A stretch of 64,000 nucleotides of DNA, taken from NCBI RefSeq assembly GCF_002009175.1, contig NZ_CP018047.1, forward strand, positions 6,634,001-6,698,000. The letters run 5' to 3'. Each line of letters begins with the position of its first letter. Positions within the stretch are counted from its first letter, which is position 1. This DNA is from Streptomyces niveus (lineage in GTDB: Bacteria; Actinomycetota; Actinomycetes; Streptomycetales; Streptomycetaceae). The notes beneath the pieces are model-generated. The model did no database searches, was not told where the DNA came from, and saw only the letters and a list, made by a program, of their open reading frames with translations. The translations under genes were made by a program, and so were the position numbers. Of this stretch, positions 16,547-24,605 are shown in pieces.

Positions 16547-18046
16547 ATGAGTACCGAAGCGCGGCGCGCGCCCGTGCCACCCCGGCCCACCGGCCCACCC
16601 CCACCGTCAGGCTTCCCGACCGCACAGCCGCCCGCAGATCCCGCCCGGAACACCGGGCCCGCACCCGCCGCCCACGACGGCCCCGGAGACGGGAACGGAA
16701 CAGCCGCCGGTACGGAGGCGGGGCCCCCGCCGGGACCCCCGGCCACGAAGCCGGCCCGGCCCCCCGAAACCAGGACCACCGAGCCGCCGACGCGCCCGCC
16801 GGGCGCGACGCCCGCCACCTCTTCCGGCGGAACATCGGGCCGGTCCTCGGGCGGGAAGCCCGGCATACCCCCGCACCCGGCCGGACCTCCTCCCCGGCGT
16901 ACGGCCCCGCGGCGCACGGCACCGCTCTCCACCGTGCCCCCCGACGAGGACACCGCCCGGCTCCGCCCCGTCCCCCCGGCGCCACCGGCCGGTACGGTCC
17001 CGCCCCGGCCCACCCGGAGCCCCGCACCGCCATCGCCGACGGCACCCACCTTCGCGTCCACGGGTACCGCAACCCGGCTGCCGCCACCGCCTCCTGGTTA
17101 CGAGGTCGCTCGCGACGCCCCACGGCGCCCGGACGGCCCGCCCGCCCCGGCCCACCGGGGTCCCGGCCCCGTCGCCCCCTCCCGGAGCCCGCTCGGCGGC
17201 CCGCCCATGGCGCCGCCGTCGTACCGCTGGTCGGCCGAGCCCCCCGAGACCCCGGCCGAGACGACCACCCGGCTGCGCCCCGTACCCGCCCGTCACCCCG
17301 GCAGGACCGCCGCCGCGGTCGCCTGCGTCGTCCTCGGTCTCGGCCTGATCGGCGGCGCCGTCACCGGCAGCTATCTGACCGGCGACTCGTCCGCCGACGC
17401 CGCGTCGGGCGGCGGCTACGCACCGCTGCGTACGCTCTGGCACAGCACCCCCGTCGACACCTTCTTCCCGCGCACCCTGAAGGGCGACGGCGCGGGCCCC
17501 GGCGGCGCCGACCGCACCTGGACCAGGGTCGCCGTGGCACCGGACACCGGCTGCGCGGACGCGCTCGACCCGCTCCTCCTGAAGACGCTGCGTCCGGTCG
17601 GCTGCGAGCGGGTCCTTCGGGCGACCTACGCCGACGTCACCAGCAGCACCGTCACCACCGTCGGCCTCGTCTTCACCGAAGGCGAACCGTCGGCCATGGA
17701 GGCCCTGGGCACCCGCTTCACCGACGAGAAGCTCACCCAGCGCACCGACCTGATGCCCCGTACCTACCCGGTGAAGGGCACCGTGGCGGCCGGTTTCGGT
17801 GACGGACAGCGCGCGAGCTGGACGGTGAACATCCTCACCGAGGCCCCCGTCGTCGTGTACGCCGTCTCCGGCTTCGCCGACGGCCGCCGCATCCCCGACC
17901 CGCAGCCGGTCGCCAAGGCCACCGCCGACGGCGCGAAGACGGCCGCCGCCCAGTCCGGGCTCGGCCACGACGCCAAGGGCATCGCCGACCGGGTGGAGCG
18001 CGGCCTGCGTACGACAGTCAGCATGGCAACGGAGAAGCCCCGATGA
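16547..18046 (+). CDS. Proline-rich membrane protein upstream of mycosin (function unknown)
   Basis: This 499-residue protein begins with about 250 residues of low-complexity sequence rich in Pro, Thr, Ala and Gly, followed by one transmembrane helix (near residue 260, TAAAVACVVLGLGLIGGAVTGSYL). The outer domain, of about 215 residues, contains two cysteines (TGCADA, VGCERV) that could form a disulfide. The ATG at 16547 has a GGGGGGCGG ribosome site. The stop overlaps the start of the mycosin gene (ATGA), so the two are translationally coupled and may act together at the cell surface. I do not recognise the outer domain. The skewed composition makes other frames look open here. Confidence 0.75.
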   Translation: MSTEARRAPVPPRPTGPPPPSGFPTAQPPADPARNTGPAPAAHDGPGDGNGTAAGTEAGPPPGPPATKPARPPETRTTEPPTRPPGATPATSSGGTSGRSSGGKPGIPPHPAGPPPRRTAPRRTAPLSTVPPDEDTARLRPVPPAPPAGTVPPRPTRSPAPPSPTAPTFASTGTATRLPPPPPGYEVARDAPRRPDGPPAPAHRGPGPVAPSRSPLGGPPMAPPSYRWSAEPPETPAETTTRLRPVPARHPGRTAAAVACVVLGLGLIGGAVTGSYLTGDSSADAASGGGYAPLRTLWHSTPVDTFFPRTLKGDGAGPGGADRTWTRVAVAPDTGCADALDPLLLKTLRPVGCERVLRATYADVTSSTVTTVGLVFTEGEPSAMEALGTRFTDEKLTQRTDLMPRTYPVKGTVAAGFGDGQRASWTVNILTEAPVVVYAVSGFADGRRIPDPQPVAKATADGAKTAAAQSGLGHDAKGIADRVERGLRTTVSMATEKPR

Positions 18047-19290
18047 CGACGCCCACGACCCCGGCAGCAGGACCGACTCCGGCGGTTCGGACGACGCCAC
18101 TGTTCCGGTCCTTCTCCCGCCCCTTCGCGGCCACGTTCGCCGCCGCCCTCTTCCTGGTCACCGTCCCGGCGACGCCCGCGCACGCGGACGTCATCCGCGC
18201 CCAGCAGTGGGCCCTGGAGGCGATGCACACCGACGACGCCTGGCGCACCACCAAGGGCGAGGGCATCACCGTCGCCGTACTCGACACCGGAGTCGACCCC
18301 ACGCACCCCGACCTCGCCGGACAGGTCCTGTCCGGCAAGGACCTCATCGGCTTCGGCGCCAAGAGCGGCGACCGCGCCTGGGCCCGCCACGGCACGGCCA
18401 TGGCCGGCATCATCGCGGGCCGCGGACACGGCCCCGGCCGGGAGGACGGTGTACTCGGCATCGCCCCCGAGGCGAAGATCCTGCCGGTCCGCGTGATCCT
18501 CGAAGGCACGGACCCGGACCGGGCCAAGGCCCGTAAGTCACGCGGCGGTTCACTCGCCGACGGCATCCGCTGGGCCGCCGACAACGGCGCCGACGTCATC
18601 AACCTCTCCCTCGGCGACGACAGCGAGTCCGCCCACCCGGAGCCCGGCGAGGACGCCGCCGTCCAGTACGCGCTCTCCAAAGGAGCCGCCGTCGTCGCGT
18701 CGGCCGGCAACGGCGGTGAGAAGGGCGACCGCATCTCGTATCCGGCCGCGTACCCCGGCGTGATCGCCGTGACGGCCGTCGACCGCTACGGCACACACGC
18801 CGCGTTCTCCACCCGCCGCTGGTACGCCACCGTCAGCGCGCCCGGCGTCGACGTCGTGATAGCGGACCCCGACCGCCGCTACTACGAAGGCTGGGGCACC
18901 AGCGCCGCCTCTGCGTTCGTCTCCGGCGCGGTCGCCCTCGTACGCGCGGCCCACCCCGACCTACGCCCGGCCCAGATCAAGAAGCTGCTCGCCGACACCG
19001 CGCGCGACGCCCCCGACAACGGCCGCGACGACGCCACCGGGTACGGCATCGTCGATCCGGCCGCCGCGATCGAGGCGGGCGGAAAGCTGAACACCGCCAA
19101 GGCCGACACGGCGAACGAGGCGACCGGTTACACGAAGCAGTACTTCGGCCGCGGCCCCGACAACACCCGGGGCGCCTCGGAGCCGGCCGCCTGGCTCGCC
19201 CCGCTCGCGGGCGGCCTCGGCGCGCTGCTGCTGGCCGGCGCGGTGGTGCTCTGGCGCGGCGGACCGGTCACCGGACGCCGGCCGCGCTGA
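18043..19290 (+). CDS. mycP: Type VII secretion-associated serine protease, mycosin (subtilase S8)
   Basis: This 415-residue protein has a signal peptide (hydrophobic core ending PATPAHAD, about residue 49), a subtilisin-type catalytic domain with Asp81 (VAVLDTGVDP), His116 (RHGTAMAGI), oxyanion Asn223 (ASAGNGG) and Ser287 (GWGTSAASAF), and a C-terminal transmembrane helix (about 385-410). This is the mycosin layout: a membrane-anchored protease with its active site outside. Mycosins normally work with ESX/type VII secretion, but no EccB-E or EsxAB gene is in the window. It overlaps its upstream partner by four bases and the convergent hydrolase gene by 23. Confidence 0.88.
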   Translation: MTTPTTPAAGPTPAVRTTPLFRSFSRPFAATFAAALFLVTVPATPAHADVIRAQQWALEAMHTDDAWRTTKGEGITVAVLDTGVDPTHPDLAGQVLSGKDLIGFGAKSGDRAWARHGTAMAGIIAGRGHGPGREDGVLGIAPEAKILPVRVILEGTDPDRAKARKSRGGSLADGIRWAADNGADVINLSLGDDSESAHPEPGEDAAVQYALSKGAAVVASAGNGGEKGDRISYPAAYPGVIAVTAVDRYGTHAAFSTRRWYATVSAPGVDVVIADPDRRYYEGWGTSAASAFVSGAVALVRAAHPDLRPAQIKKLLADTARDAPDNGRDDATGYGIVDPAAAIEAGGKLNTAKADTANEATGYTKQYFGRGPDNTRGASEPAAWLAPLAGGLGALLLAGAVVLWRGGPVTGRRPR

Positions 19291-19975
19291 CGGCGGCCCG
19301 CGCGACCTCCTCCACCAGGGCGATGCCCGCCTCCTTCGTAGGATGCCCGCCCGAGAGGACGGCCACGAGGACGTCACGGCCCCCGGCGGTGACGCGGCCG
19401 ACCGAGTTGACGACCCAGAGCCCCGTGGCGCTCAACGGCATCCAGCCGTTCTTGAGCGCAGGCGCGCTCCCCGCCGCCGAGACGCCCCACGCCTGGTCCG
19501 CCACCACATGCGTCATCAGGTCCGCCACGAAGGCGCGCGAACGCTCGCTCAGAGGCGTCGCACGTTCGTCGAACACAGCGGCCAGCAGCGTCAGTTGATC
19601 CGTCGCTGTGGTGCGCGAGAGCCCCCATCGCGTCGCCGCGGCCGACTCGCGCAGACCGAGCCGCCGATGGGCCGCGTCCATCCCGTTGGCGCCGCCGATC
19701 ACATGCCACAGCACGGTCGCGGCGTCGTTGTCGCTGCGCTCGATCATCTCGGCGGCCGACACACGCTCCTGGGCGGTCGGCTCCCGGCCGGCCTCCTGGC
19801 AGCGCAGGAGCAGCGCGAGAAGGATGCCGAGCTTGACCACGCTGGCGCAGGGATGGATGGGCGCCGGACCGCGATGGTGGGCCGTGGTGTGGCCGGTGGC
19901 GATGTCGCGGACGGCGACGCCGTACGTGACGTTCCCGTCGGCGGTGTCGACGAGCGGTTCCCTGCGGGCGTCCAT
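19268..19975 (-). CDS. Class A beta-lactamase-like serine hydrolase
   Basis: This 235-residue protein has the penicillin-recognising fold motifs SxxK (SVVK in HPCASVVKLG), SDN (ERSDNDAA) and a KNG triad in place of KTG (LKNGWMP). A convincing signal peptide is absent with the ATG at 19973-19975, so it may be cytoplasmic. The longer frame upstream runs through the divergent SseB-like gene and is rejected. It could be a beta-lactamase, an esterase or a DD-peptidase-like hydrolase; the missing export signal argues against a classical resistance enzyme. A 22-base palindrome lies 27 bases upstream of its start. Confidence 0.78.
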   Translation of the reverse strand: MDARREPLVDTADGNVTYGVAVRDIATGHTTAHHRGPAPIHPCASVVKLGILLALLLRCQEAGREPTAQERVSAAEMIERSDNDAATVLWHVIGGANGMDAAHRRLGLRESAAATRWGLSRTTATDQLTLLAAVFDERATPLSERSRAFVADLMTHVVADQAWGVSAAGSAPALKNGWMPLSATGLWVVNSVGRVTAGGRDVLVAVLSGGHPTKEAGIALVEEVARAAVSAAGVR

Positions 19976-20001
19976 GGTGTCCCCCTCGGTTCGCGGCCGA
20001 T

Positions 20002-20023
20002 TCTCCCCCCGGCCGGGGGGAGA
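20002..20023. promoter_or_regulatory. 22-bp perfect palindrome in divergent promoter region
   Basis: The sequence 20002-20023 (TCTCCCCCC-GGCC-GGGGGGAGA written as arms and centre) is fully self-complementary. It sits between the hydrolase start (19975) and the -10 hexamer of the SseB-like gene (20036). It could be an operator for both genes or a hairpin in the hydrolase leader. Confidence 0.55.
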
Positions 20024-20035
20024 GGGCCCGCCCAT

Positions 20036-20041
20036 TAGGCT
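20036..20041 (+). promoter_or_regulatory. -10 hexamer for leaderless SseB-like mRNA
   Basis: TAGGCT is followed by six bases (CGACCC) and the GTG at 20048. No ribosome binding site precedes the start codon, so the transcript is probably leaderless. Confidence 0.6.
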
Positions 20042-20047
20042 CGACCC

Positions 20048-20785
20048 GTGGCTCTCAAGAACATTCCCGATTCCGGTTTCTCCGACGACGACGGCACCGC
20101 CGACCCCGTCCTCACGGACGCGCTCGCCGCCTGGTCCGCCGATCGGGCCGCCGAGCCGCGCGTCCTCGCCGCGCTCAAGGACGCCAGGCTGCTCGTCCCC
20201 GTCGTCGCCCTGCTCGGTGAGACCGAGGAGGACGAGCGGGGGCTGCGGCGCGAGAAGAACAGCGACATGGCCGTCCCCACGCTGCGGGCCGGCGGCCGGC
20301 GCGCCCTGCCCGCCTTCACCTCGACCGCCTCGCTGGCCCGCTGGGACCCCGCCGCGCGCCCCGTCGCCGTACCGCTGCACCAGGCGCTGAGCGCGGCGGC
20401 GCACGAGAAGGCCGACACCGTCGTCATCGACCTGGCTGGCCCGGTGCCGTACGAACTCGCCGGACCGGCCCTGTTCGCGCTTGCCGAGGGCCGTACCAGC
20501 ACGGACCCGCTCGACGACCCCGCCGTCGTGGCGGCGGTGAAGGAGGTGGCCGCCGCCGAGCCCTCCGTACTGAGGGCCCATCTCGGCCCGGGGGAGGCGG
20601 ACGGCACCCTCGCGCTCGTCCTGCTGCCGGACGCGGCTCCTGCGGACGCCGTACGGCGGATCGCGGGCGCGCTGGCGGCGCACGACGTGCTGAGGGCCCG
20701 CCTGGTGCGCGGTCTCGACCTGGCACTGCTGCCGGCCGGTGCCTCACCTCCGGGCGAGCCCCTGTTCGTACGCGATCAGCCGTAG
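20048..20785 (+). CDS. SseB-family protein
   Basis: This 245-residue soluble protein matches the SseB N-terminal domain family: ARLLVPVVALLGE, NSDMAVPTLRAGGRRALPAFTS and ADTVVIDLAGPVPYEL are typical blocks. Despite the name, which comes from a Salmonella type III secretion chaperone, actinobacterial members are housekeeping-type proteins of unknown function, often encoded near translation genes. The GTG at 20048 sits behind a leaderless promoter arrangement. A strong hairpin separates it from the convergent DUF1844 gene. Confidence 0.85.
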   Translation: MALKNIPDSGFSDDDGTADPVLTDALAAWSADRAAEPRVLAALKDARLLVPVVALLGETEEDERGLRREKNSDMAVPTLRAGGRRALPAFTSTASLARWDPAARPVAVPLHQALSAAAHEKADTVVIDLAGPVPYELAGPALFALAEGRTSTDPLDDPAVVAAVKEVAAAEPSVLRAHLGPGEADGTLALVLLPDAAPADAVRRIAGALAAHDVLRARLVRGLDLALLPAGASPPGEPLFVRDQP

Positions 20786-20872
20786 ACCGGCCGTGGATCA
20801 GCCGTGGCCGGTCATGGACCGGCCACGGAGAGCCGACCGGGATCGCGGCCGTGGATCAGCCGTAGACCGGCC
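20774..20872. repeat. 19-bp direct repeat marking both convergent stop codons
   Basis: GATCAGCCGTAGACCGGCC occurs at 20774-20792 and 20854-20872, with a diverged third copy near 20796. In the first copy TAG is the stop of the SseB-like gene; in the second, the complement of TCA is the stop of the minus-strand DUF1844 gene. Confidence 0.7.
20802..20828. terminator. Bidirectional terminator, 12-bp perfect stem
   Basis: Arms 20802-20813 and 20817-20828 are perfect reverse complements around the three-base loop ATG. It lies between the convergent SseB-like and DUF1844 genes. Confidence 0.8.
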
Positions 20873-21218
20873 CCGTGTACTTCTCGCCGGGACCCTGGCC
20901 CGGCTCGTCCGGGACCAGTGACGCCTCGCGGAAGGCCAGTTGGAGCGACTTCAGCCCGTCACGCAGCGGCGCCGCGTGGAAGGAGCTGATCTCCGTCGTG
21001 CTCGCGTCCAGCAGCCCGGCCAGCGCGTGCACCAGCTTGCGGGCCTCGTCCAGGTCCTTGTGGGCGTCGCCGTCCTCGGTGAGACCGAGCTTCACCGCGG
21101 CGGCGCTCATCAGATTGACGGCGACCGTGACGATCACCTCGACGGCCGGTACCTCCGCGATGTCGCGGGTCATCGCGTCGTAGCTGGTGGGCGACGGAGC
21201 CTGGGGTGTGTCGGTCAT
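20856..21218 (-). CDS. DUF1844 domain-containing protein
   Basis: This 120-residue protein matches DUF1844: a predicted helix YDAMTRDIAEVPAVEVIVTVAVNLMSAAAVKLGL is followed by DLDEARKLVHALAGLLD, then a disordered tail. The family is widespread in actinobacteria, commonly close to infC (translation initiation factor IF-3), and has no established function. The ATG at 21218 is preceded by an AGAGAG-type ribosome site. infC itself does not follow here; instead the DUF885 gene and the large PKS-NRPS cluster lie on that side. Confidence 0.88.
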   Translation of the reverse strand: MTDTPQAPSPTSYDAMTRDIAEVPAVEVIVTVAVNLMSAAAVKLGLTEDGDAHKDLDEARKLVHALAGLLDASTTEISSFHAAPLRDGLKSLQLAFREASLVPDEPGQGPGEKYTGPVYG

Positions 21219-21288
21219 CGGTCATCATCTCTCTGGGGGCCGGAACGCCCTCAGCGTAGTTGACGGCGGACGCGGGGCGACGAGAGCC

Positions 21289-22971
21289 TCAGAGGGCCGA
21301 CAGCTCGACGACCAGGTCGTCCAGGCCCAGGGATCCCTGGGAGAGGGCCGCCATGTGCCACGCCTTGGCATCGAAGGCGCCGTGCGCCGCGCGGGCCCGC
21401 TCGCGGCCGAGCAGCCACGCGCGTTCGCCCAGCTTGTAGCCGATGGCCTGGCCGGGGGTCGACAGATAGCGGACGAGCTCGCTCCGCAGGTACTCGGCGG
21501 GACGGCCGCTGTGCCGGCCCATGAACTCCAGCGCCAGCTCGGGGGTCCAGCGCTCGCCGGGCCGGTAGGGCGAGTGGGCGGGTATCTCCAGGCCGAGATG
21601 CATACCGATGTCGACGATGACGCGCATGGCCCGCATCATCTGGGCGTCGAGATAGCCGATCCGGCGCTCCGGATCCGACAGGAACCCCAGTTCGTCCATC
21701 AGCCGCTCCGCGTACAGGGCCCAGCCCTCGCAGTTGGCGCTGACCCAGCCCAGGGTGGACTGGTAGCGGGTGAGGCGGTCCGCGACGAGCATCCACTGGG
21801 TCGTCTGGAGATGGTGGCCGGGCACCCCCTCGTGGTACCAGGTGGACACCAGGCTGTGGACCGGGAAGTGCTCCGTGCCGTCGACGGGCAGCCAGGTGCG
21901 GCCCGGACGGGAGAAGTCCTCGGAGGGGCCGGTGTAGTACGGCGCCGCCGCGCTGCCCGCGGGCGCGATCCGTGACTCCACCCGGCGCAGTGGCCCTGAC
22001 AGGTCGAAGTGGGGCCCGTCCAGGGTCTCGATCGCCTCGTCCATCAGATTCTGCAGCCACTCCCGCGTCGCCTCGGCGCCCGTGAGCCGGGTTCCCGCGG
22101 TGTCGAGATGGGCCAGGGCCTCCCAGGGGGACGCCGCGTCCGGGAGGATCCTCCTGGCCTCGGCGGTCATCTCCGCCAGCAGCCGGTGGTACTCCGACCA
22201 GCCGTACGCGTACGCCTCGTCCAGGTCCAGGTCGGTGCCGTTGAAATAGCGCGACCAGCGCGCGTAGCGCTCGCGTCCCACGGTGTCCGGCGCGCCCTCC
22301 ACCGCGGGGGCGTAGCTGTCCCGGAGCCAGTCCCGCAGGGATGCCACGGACTCGGTGGCGCCGGCGGCGGACGCGCTCAGCGCGGACCGCCGGACGTCTG
22401 GCGCCCCGGCCACGAAGGTGTGGAACCAGCCGCCGTCGCCGTCGGCCAGCCAGTCGTCCAACTGGCCGATGAGCGCCGCCGTCGAGCGCGGGCCACCGGG
22501 CAGCTCCTTGGCCAGACCGAGCGTCAGGGACTCCTGGTACCCGGCCATGACCCCCGGCACGTCGCGCATCATCCGGTCCACCGCCGCCCAGTCCTCGTCC
22601 GTCTCGGTGGGGACGAGGGTGAACATCTCCCGCGCGTTGTGCGCGGGGGTGTCCATGTTGCTGACGGCCCGCAGTCCTTCACCCGTGTCGTGGACGGCCA
22701 GTTCCGCCGTCAGCCGTTCCCTGAGCAGTCTGCCGCAGCGGCGCTCCTCACCGGCGTCCGCGCCGGGCAGTCGCTCCGCCTCGGCCAGCGTCCGGAGGGT
22801 CGTACGGGCGAGACCGGCCACCGATTCCTGCCACGCGGGGGAGAAGTCCGGGAGCCTTGCCTCGCTCCCCTCGATACCCAGGAACACACCGCTCACCGGG
22901 TCCAGCGAGATGAAGTCGTCGAGATAGTTGTCCGCCACCTGTCGGGGCGACGCGCTATGTGTGTCAGACAT
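21289..22971 (-). CDS. DUF885-family zinc-peptidase-like protein
   Basis: This 560-residue soluble protein matches the DUF885 family. The metal-site motif HEGVPGHH lies at about residues 376-384 (WYHEGVPGHHLQTTQWML), preceded by DYFNGTDLDLDEAYAYGW-type helices and followed by NCEGWALYAERLMDELGF. The HExxxGHH pattern resembles gluzincin active sites, so a metal-dependent peptidase or amidohydrolase role is likely but unproven. Two starts are possible, ATG at 22971 (MSDTHS) or nine bases further upstream at 22980; neither has a clear ribosome site. It is divergent from the biosynthetic cluster across about 330 bases and may be unrelated to it. Confidence 0.85.
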   Translation of the reverse strand: MSDTHSASPRQVADNYLDDFISLDPVSGVFLGIEGSEARLPDFSPAWQESVAGLARTTLRTLAEAERLPGADAGEERRCGRLLRERLTAELAVHDTGEGLRAVSNMDTPAHNAREMFTLVPTETDEDWAAVDRMMRDVPGVMAGYQESLTLGLAKELPGGPRSTAALIGQLDDWLADGDGGWFHTFVAGAPDVRRSALSASAAGATESVASLRDWLRDSYAPAVEGAPDTVGRERYARWSRYFNGTDLDLDEAYAYGWSEYHRLLAEMTAEARRILPDAASPWEALAHLDTAGTRLTGAEATREWLQNLMDEAIETLDGPHFDLSGPLRRVESRIAPAGSAAAPYYTGPSEDFSRPGRTWLPVDGTEHFPVHSLVSTWYHEGVPGHHLQTTQWMLVADRLTRYQSTLGWVSANCEGWALYAERLMDELGFLSDPERRIGYLDAQMMRAMRVIVDIGMHLGLEIPAHSPYRPGERWTPELALEFMGRHSGRPAEYLRSELVRYLSTPGQAIGYKLGERAWLLGRERARAAHGAFDAKAWHMAALSQGSLGLDDLVVELSAL

Positions 22972-22980
22972 GAAGCACAT

Positions 22981-23305
22981 ACTCGCATCAAGGGGTGCGG
23001 TGATTGCGGGGGACCAAAACGGGCGTTCCGTACGGTAGTTGTCGCTATACGGCCAACGGGCGGGATGCGGGTGTGCCGGGCGGCGCGGGAGACCAAGTAG
23101 AGGGTTGACAGGGGAGTTTGCTTGACCGAGGGTGGTTTCCACAGGGGAGTCCGCGGGGGCAGTTTTAACTGACTGGGCGTATCTACGGGGTATACAGCCA
23201 TTCCCAATTTTTCGGAAGACGCATGCGCTCCTGCGCGTTCGCAGGCACGTTGTCATGTCCTTCCGTAAATGAACCGCGGACGTGGGTTGAAAGTGGGAAT
23301 GGGCT
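22981..23305. promoter_or_regulatory. Leader/promoter region of the PKS-NRPS operon
   Basis: This 325-base gap separates DUF885 from the first biosynthetic gene and holds no convincing gene. It is less GC-rich than its surroundings near 23160-23220. TTGACA at 23105-23110 is followed 17 bases later by GAGGGT, a possible -35/-10 pair; TATACA at 23191-23196 is another candidate -10. The 10-mer ACAGGGGAGT occurs at 23108-23117 and 23141-23150, exactly 33 bases apart. Confidence 0.45.
23108..23150 (+). repeat. Direct repeat ACAGGGGAGT, two copies spaced 33 bp
   Basis: Identical 10-base copies at 23108-23117 and 23141-23150 are three helical turns apart, so they face the same side of the DNA. They sit upstream of the first biosynthetic gene and fit an activator binding site. 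No candidate regulator gene is in the window. Confidence 0.5.
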
Positions 23306-24535
23306 GTGGAAGCCGCTACGGCTGCCCTCTTTCCAGGTATCGGTGCTCAGCGCGTCGGCATGGGAAAGAAGCTGTACGATCTCTTCGCCGTTTATCGGGA
23401 GACGCTTACCGAAGCCTCGGACGAGGCCGGCGAGGATTTCGCGACACTGCTCTTCGACGAGGCGAACAAGGAGCGACTGGGGCGTCAGGAACAGGCACAG
23501 CTCGGCACGTTCGTGACGAGCGTCGCCATGTACCGCACGTATGCCGCCGAGTCGGGGATGAGCTTCGGCCACTACGCCGGACACAGCCTCGGTGAGATCT
23601 CCGCCCTCTGCGCCGCGGGGGCCCTGGACTTCCCCTCCGCGCTCACGCTGGTACGCCGGCGTGCCGAGATCATCCGCGAGGTGGCCGGGACGCTGGGCGG
23701 CACGATGATGTGGGTCATCAACCTCGACGCGGAGTACGTCACCCGTGTGTGCCGTCGCTTGTCGGGACGCGGGGCGGACCTGAGCGTGTCCGCGGTCGAC
23801 GCCCCCCGGCAGGTGGCCATTTCGGGCGAGACGGCTCTGGTGGGCCGGGCCGCCGGGATCCTCGAGGCGCGGGGCGGGATGGTCTACCCCCTGCGTATGG
23901 AGGGCCCCTACCACAGCCCCATGATGCGGCCGGCGGCGGAGCGGATGGCGGAGGTCCTGGCCGATGTCGACATCGCCGTGCCGCGTGCCACGGTCCTGTC
24001 CACGGTCACCGGCGAGGCGCATCCGGGCGGGGCGGGCAGCCGTGCCCTCCTCGCCGACCAGCTCGTTTCGCCGGTGCGCTGGCTGACGGTGCAGCGCGCT
24101 CTCGCCGCCCACCACGTGCGCGTCGCCGTGGAGTTCGGCCCCGGCACCGTGCTCAGCTTCCTGCTGGAGAAGAGCACCGACAGCATCCGGCCCTGGCCCG
24201 TGCAGCGCTACGACACACCGTCGGCGCTGAAGGACGCGATGACCCTGGGGGCCGACGACTTCCCCGGCGTCGTACGGCGCTGCTTGGTGGTGGCCGCGGC
24301 CACGCCCTGCCGGACACAGCCGTCGGCGGCCGACCGGGAGCGGATGGACGCCGCGTACGCGGCGCTTCAGGAGCTGGACGGCAGGGCCGGCGACGGCGTG
24401 CCCACCGGGCGGGCCGAGGTGGCGGACGCGCTCGCCCGGACCGGCGGGCTGCTGGAGGCCAAGGGCTGGCACGGAGCGGCGAAGGACGGCCGCCTCCAGG
24501 GCGCGCTGGACGGACGGCTGCTGCCCGTCCCGTAG
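23306..24535 (+). CDS. Stand-alone acyltransferase (trans-AT), predicted aminomalonyl-ACP:ACP transferase
   Basis: This 409-residue FabD-like acyltransferase has nucleophile Ser94 in AGHSLGEIS and catalytic His203 in GPYHSPMM. The specificity position reads GPYH rather than the malonyl HAFH or methylmalonyl YASH of modular ATs. About 110 residues follow the usual AT end and are not assigned. It heads an operon whose next four genes make a serine-derived extender. Two downstream PKS modules lack a working AT, so it should load them from the small ACP, as ZmaF-type ATs do in zwittermicin biosynthesis (established for that family; inference here). The start is GTG at 23306. Confidence 0.85.
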   Translation: MEAATAALFPGIGAQRVGMGKKLYDLFAVYRETLTEASDEAGEDFATLLFDEANKERLGRQEQAQLGTFVTSVAMYRTYAAESGMSFGHYAGHSLGEISALCAAGALDFPSALTLVRRRAEIIREVAGTLGGTMMWVINLDAEYVTRVCRRLSGRGADLSVSAVDAPRQVAISGETALVGRAAGILEARGGMVYPLRMEGPYHSPMMRPAAERMAEVLADVDIAVPRATVLSTVTGEAHPGGAGSRALLADQLVSPVRWLTVQRALAAHHVRVAVEFGPGTVLSFLLEKSTDSIRPWPVQRYDTPSALKDAMTLGADDFPGVVRRCLVVAAATPCRTQPSAADRERMDAAYAALQELDGRAGDGVPTGRAEVADALARTGGLLEAKGWHGAAKDGRLQGALDGRLLPVP

Positions 24536-24558
24536 TCCGGCTTCGGCGCGAAAGTCAT

Positions 24559-24572
24559 CGGTGGGACCACCG
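24559..24572. other. Inverted repeat in the gap after the trans-AT gene
   Basis: CGGTGG and CCACCG flank two bases, giving a small hairpin (five pairs, four-base loop). It lies in the 70-base gap between the acyltransferase and dehydrogenase genes, the second longest break in the operon. It could attenuate transcription or mark an internal promoter. Confidence 0.3.
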
Positions 24573-24605
24573 GTGCGTCCTCAATCATCGAATCAGGGGT
24601 GACGT

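Noticed and set aside
19268..19975. Self-resistance beta-lactamase of the biosynthetic cluster
   Set aside because: It lies more than 3 kb outside the cluster among conserved-type genes and lacks an export signal, and nothing in the cluster suggests a beta-lactam.
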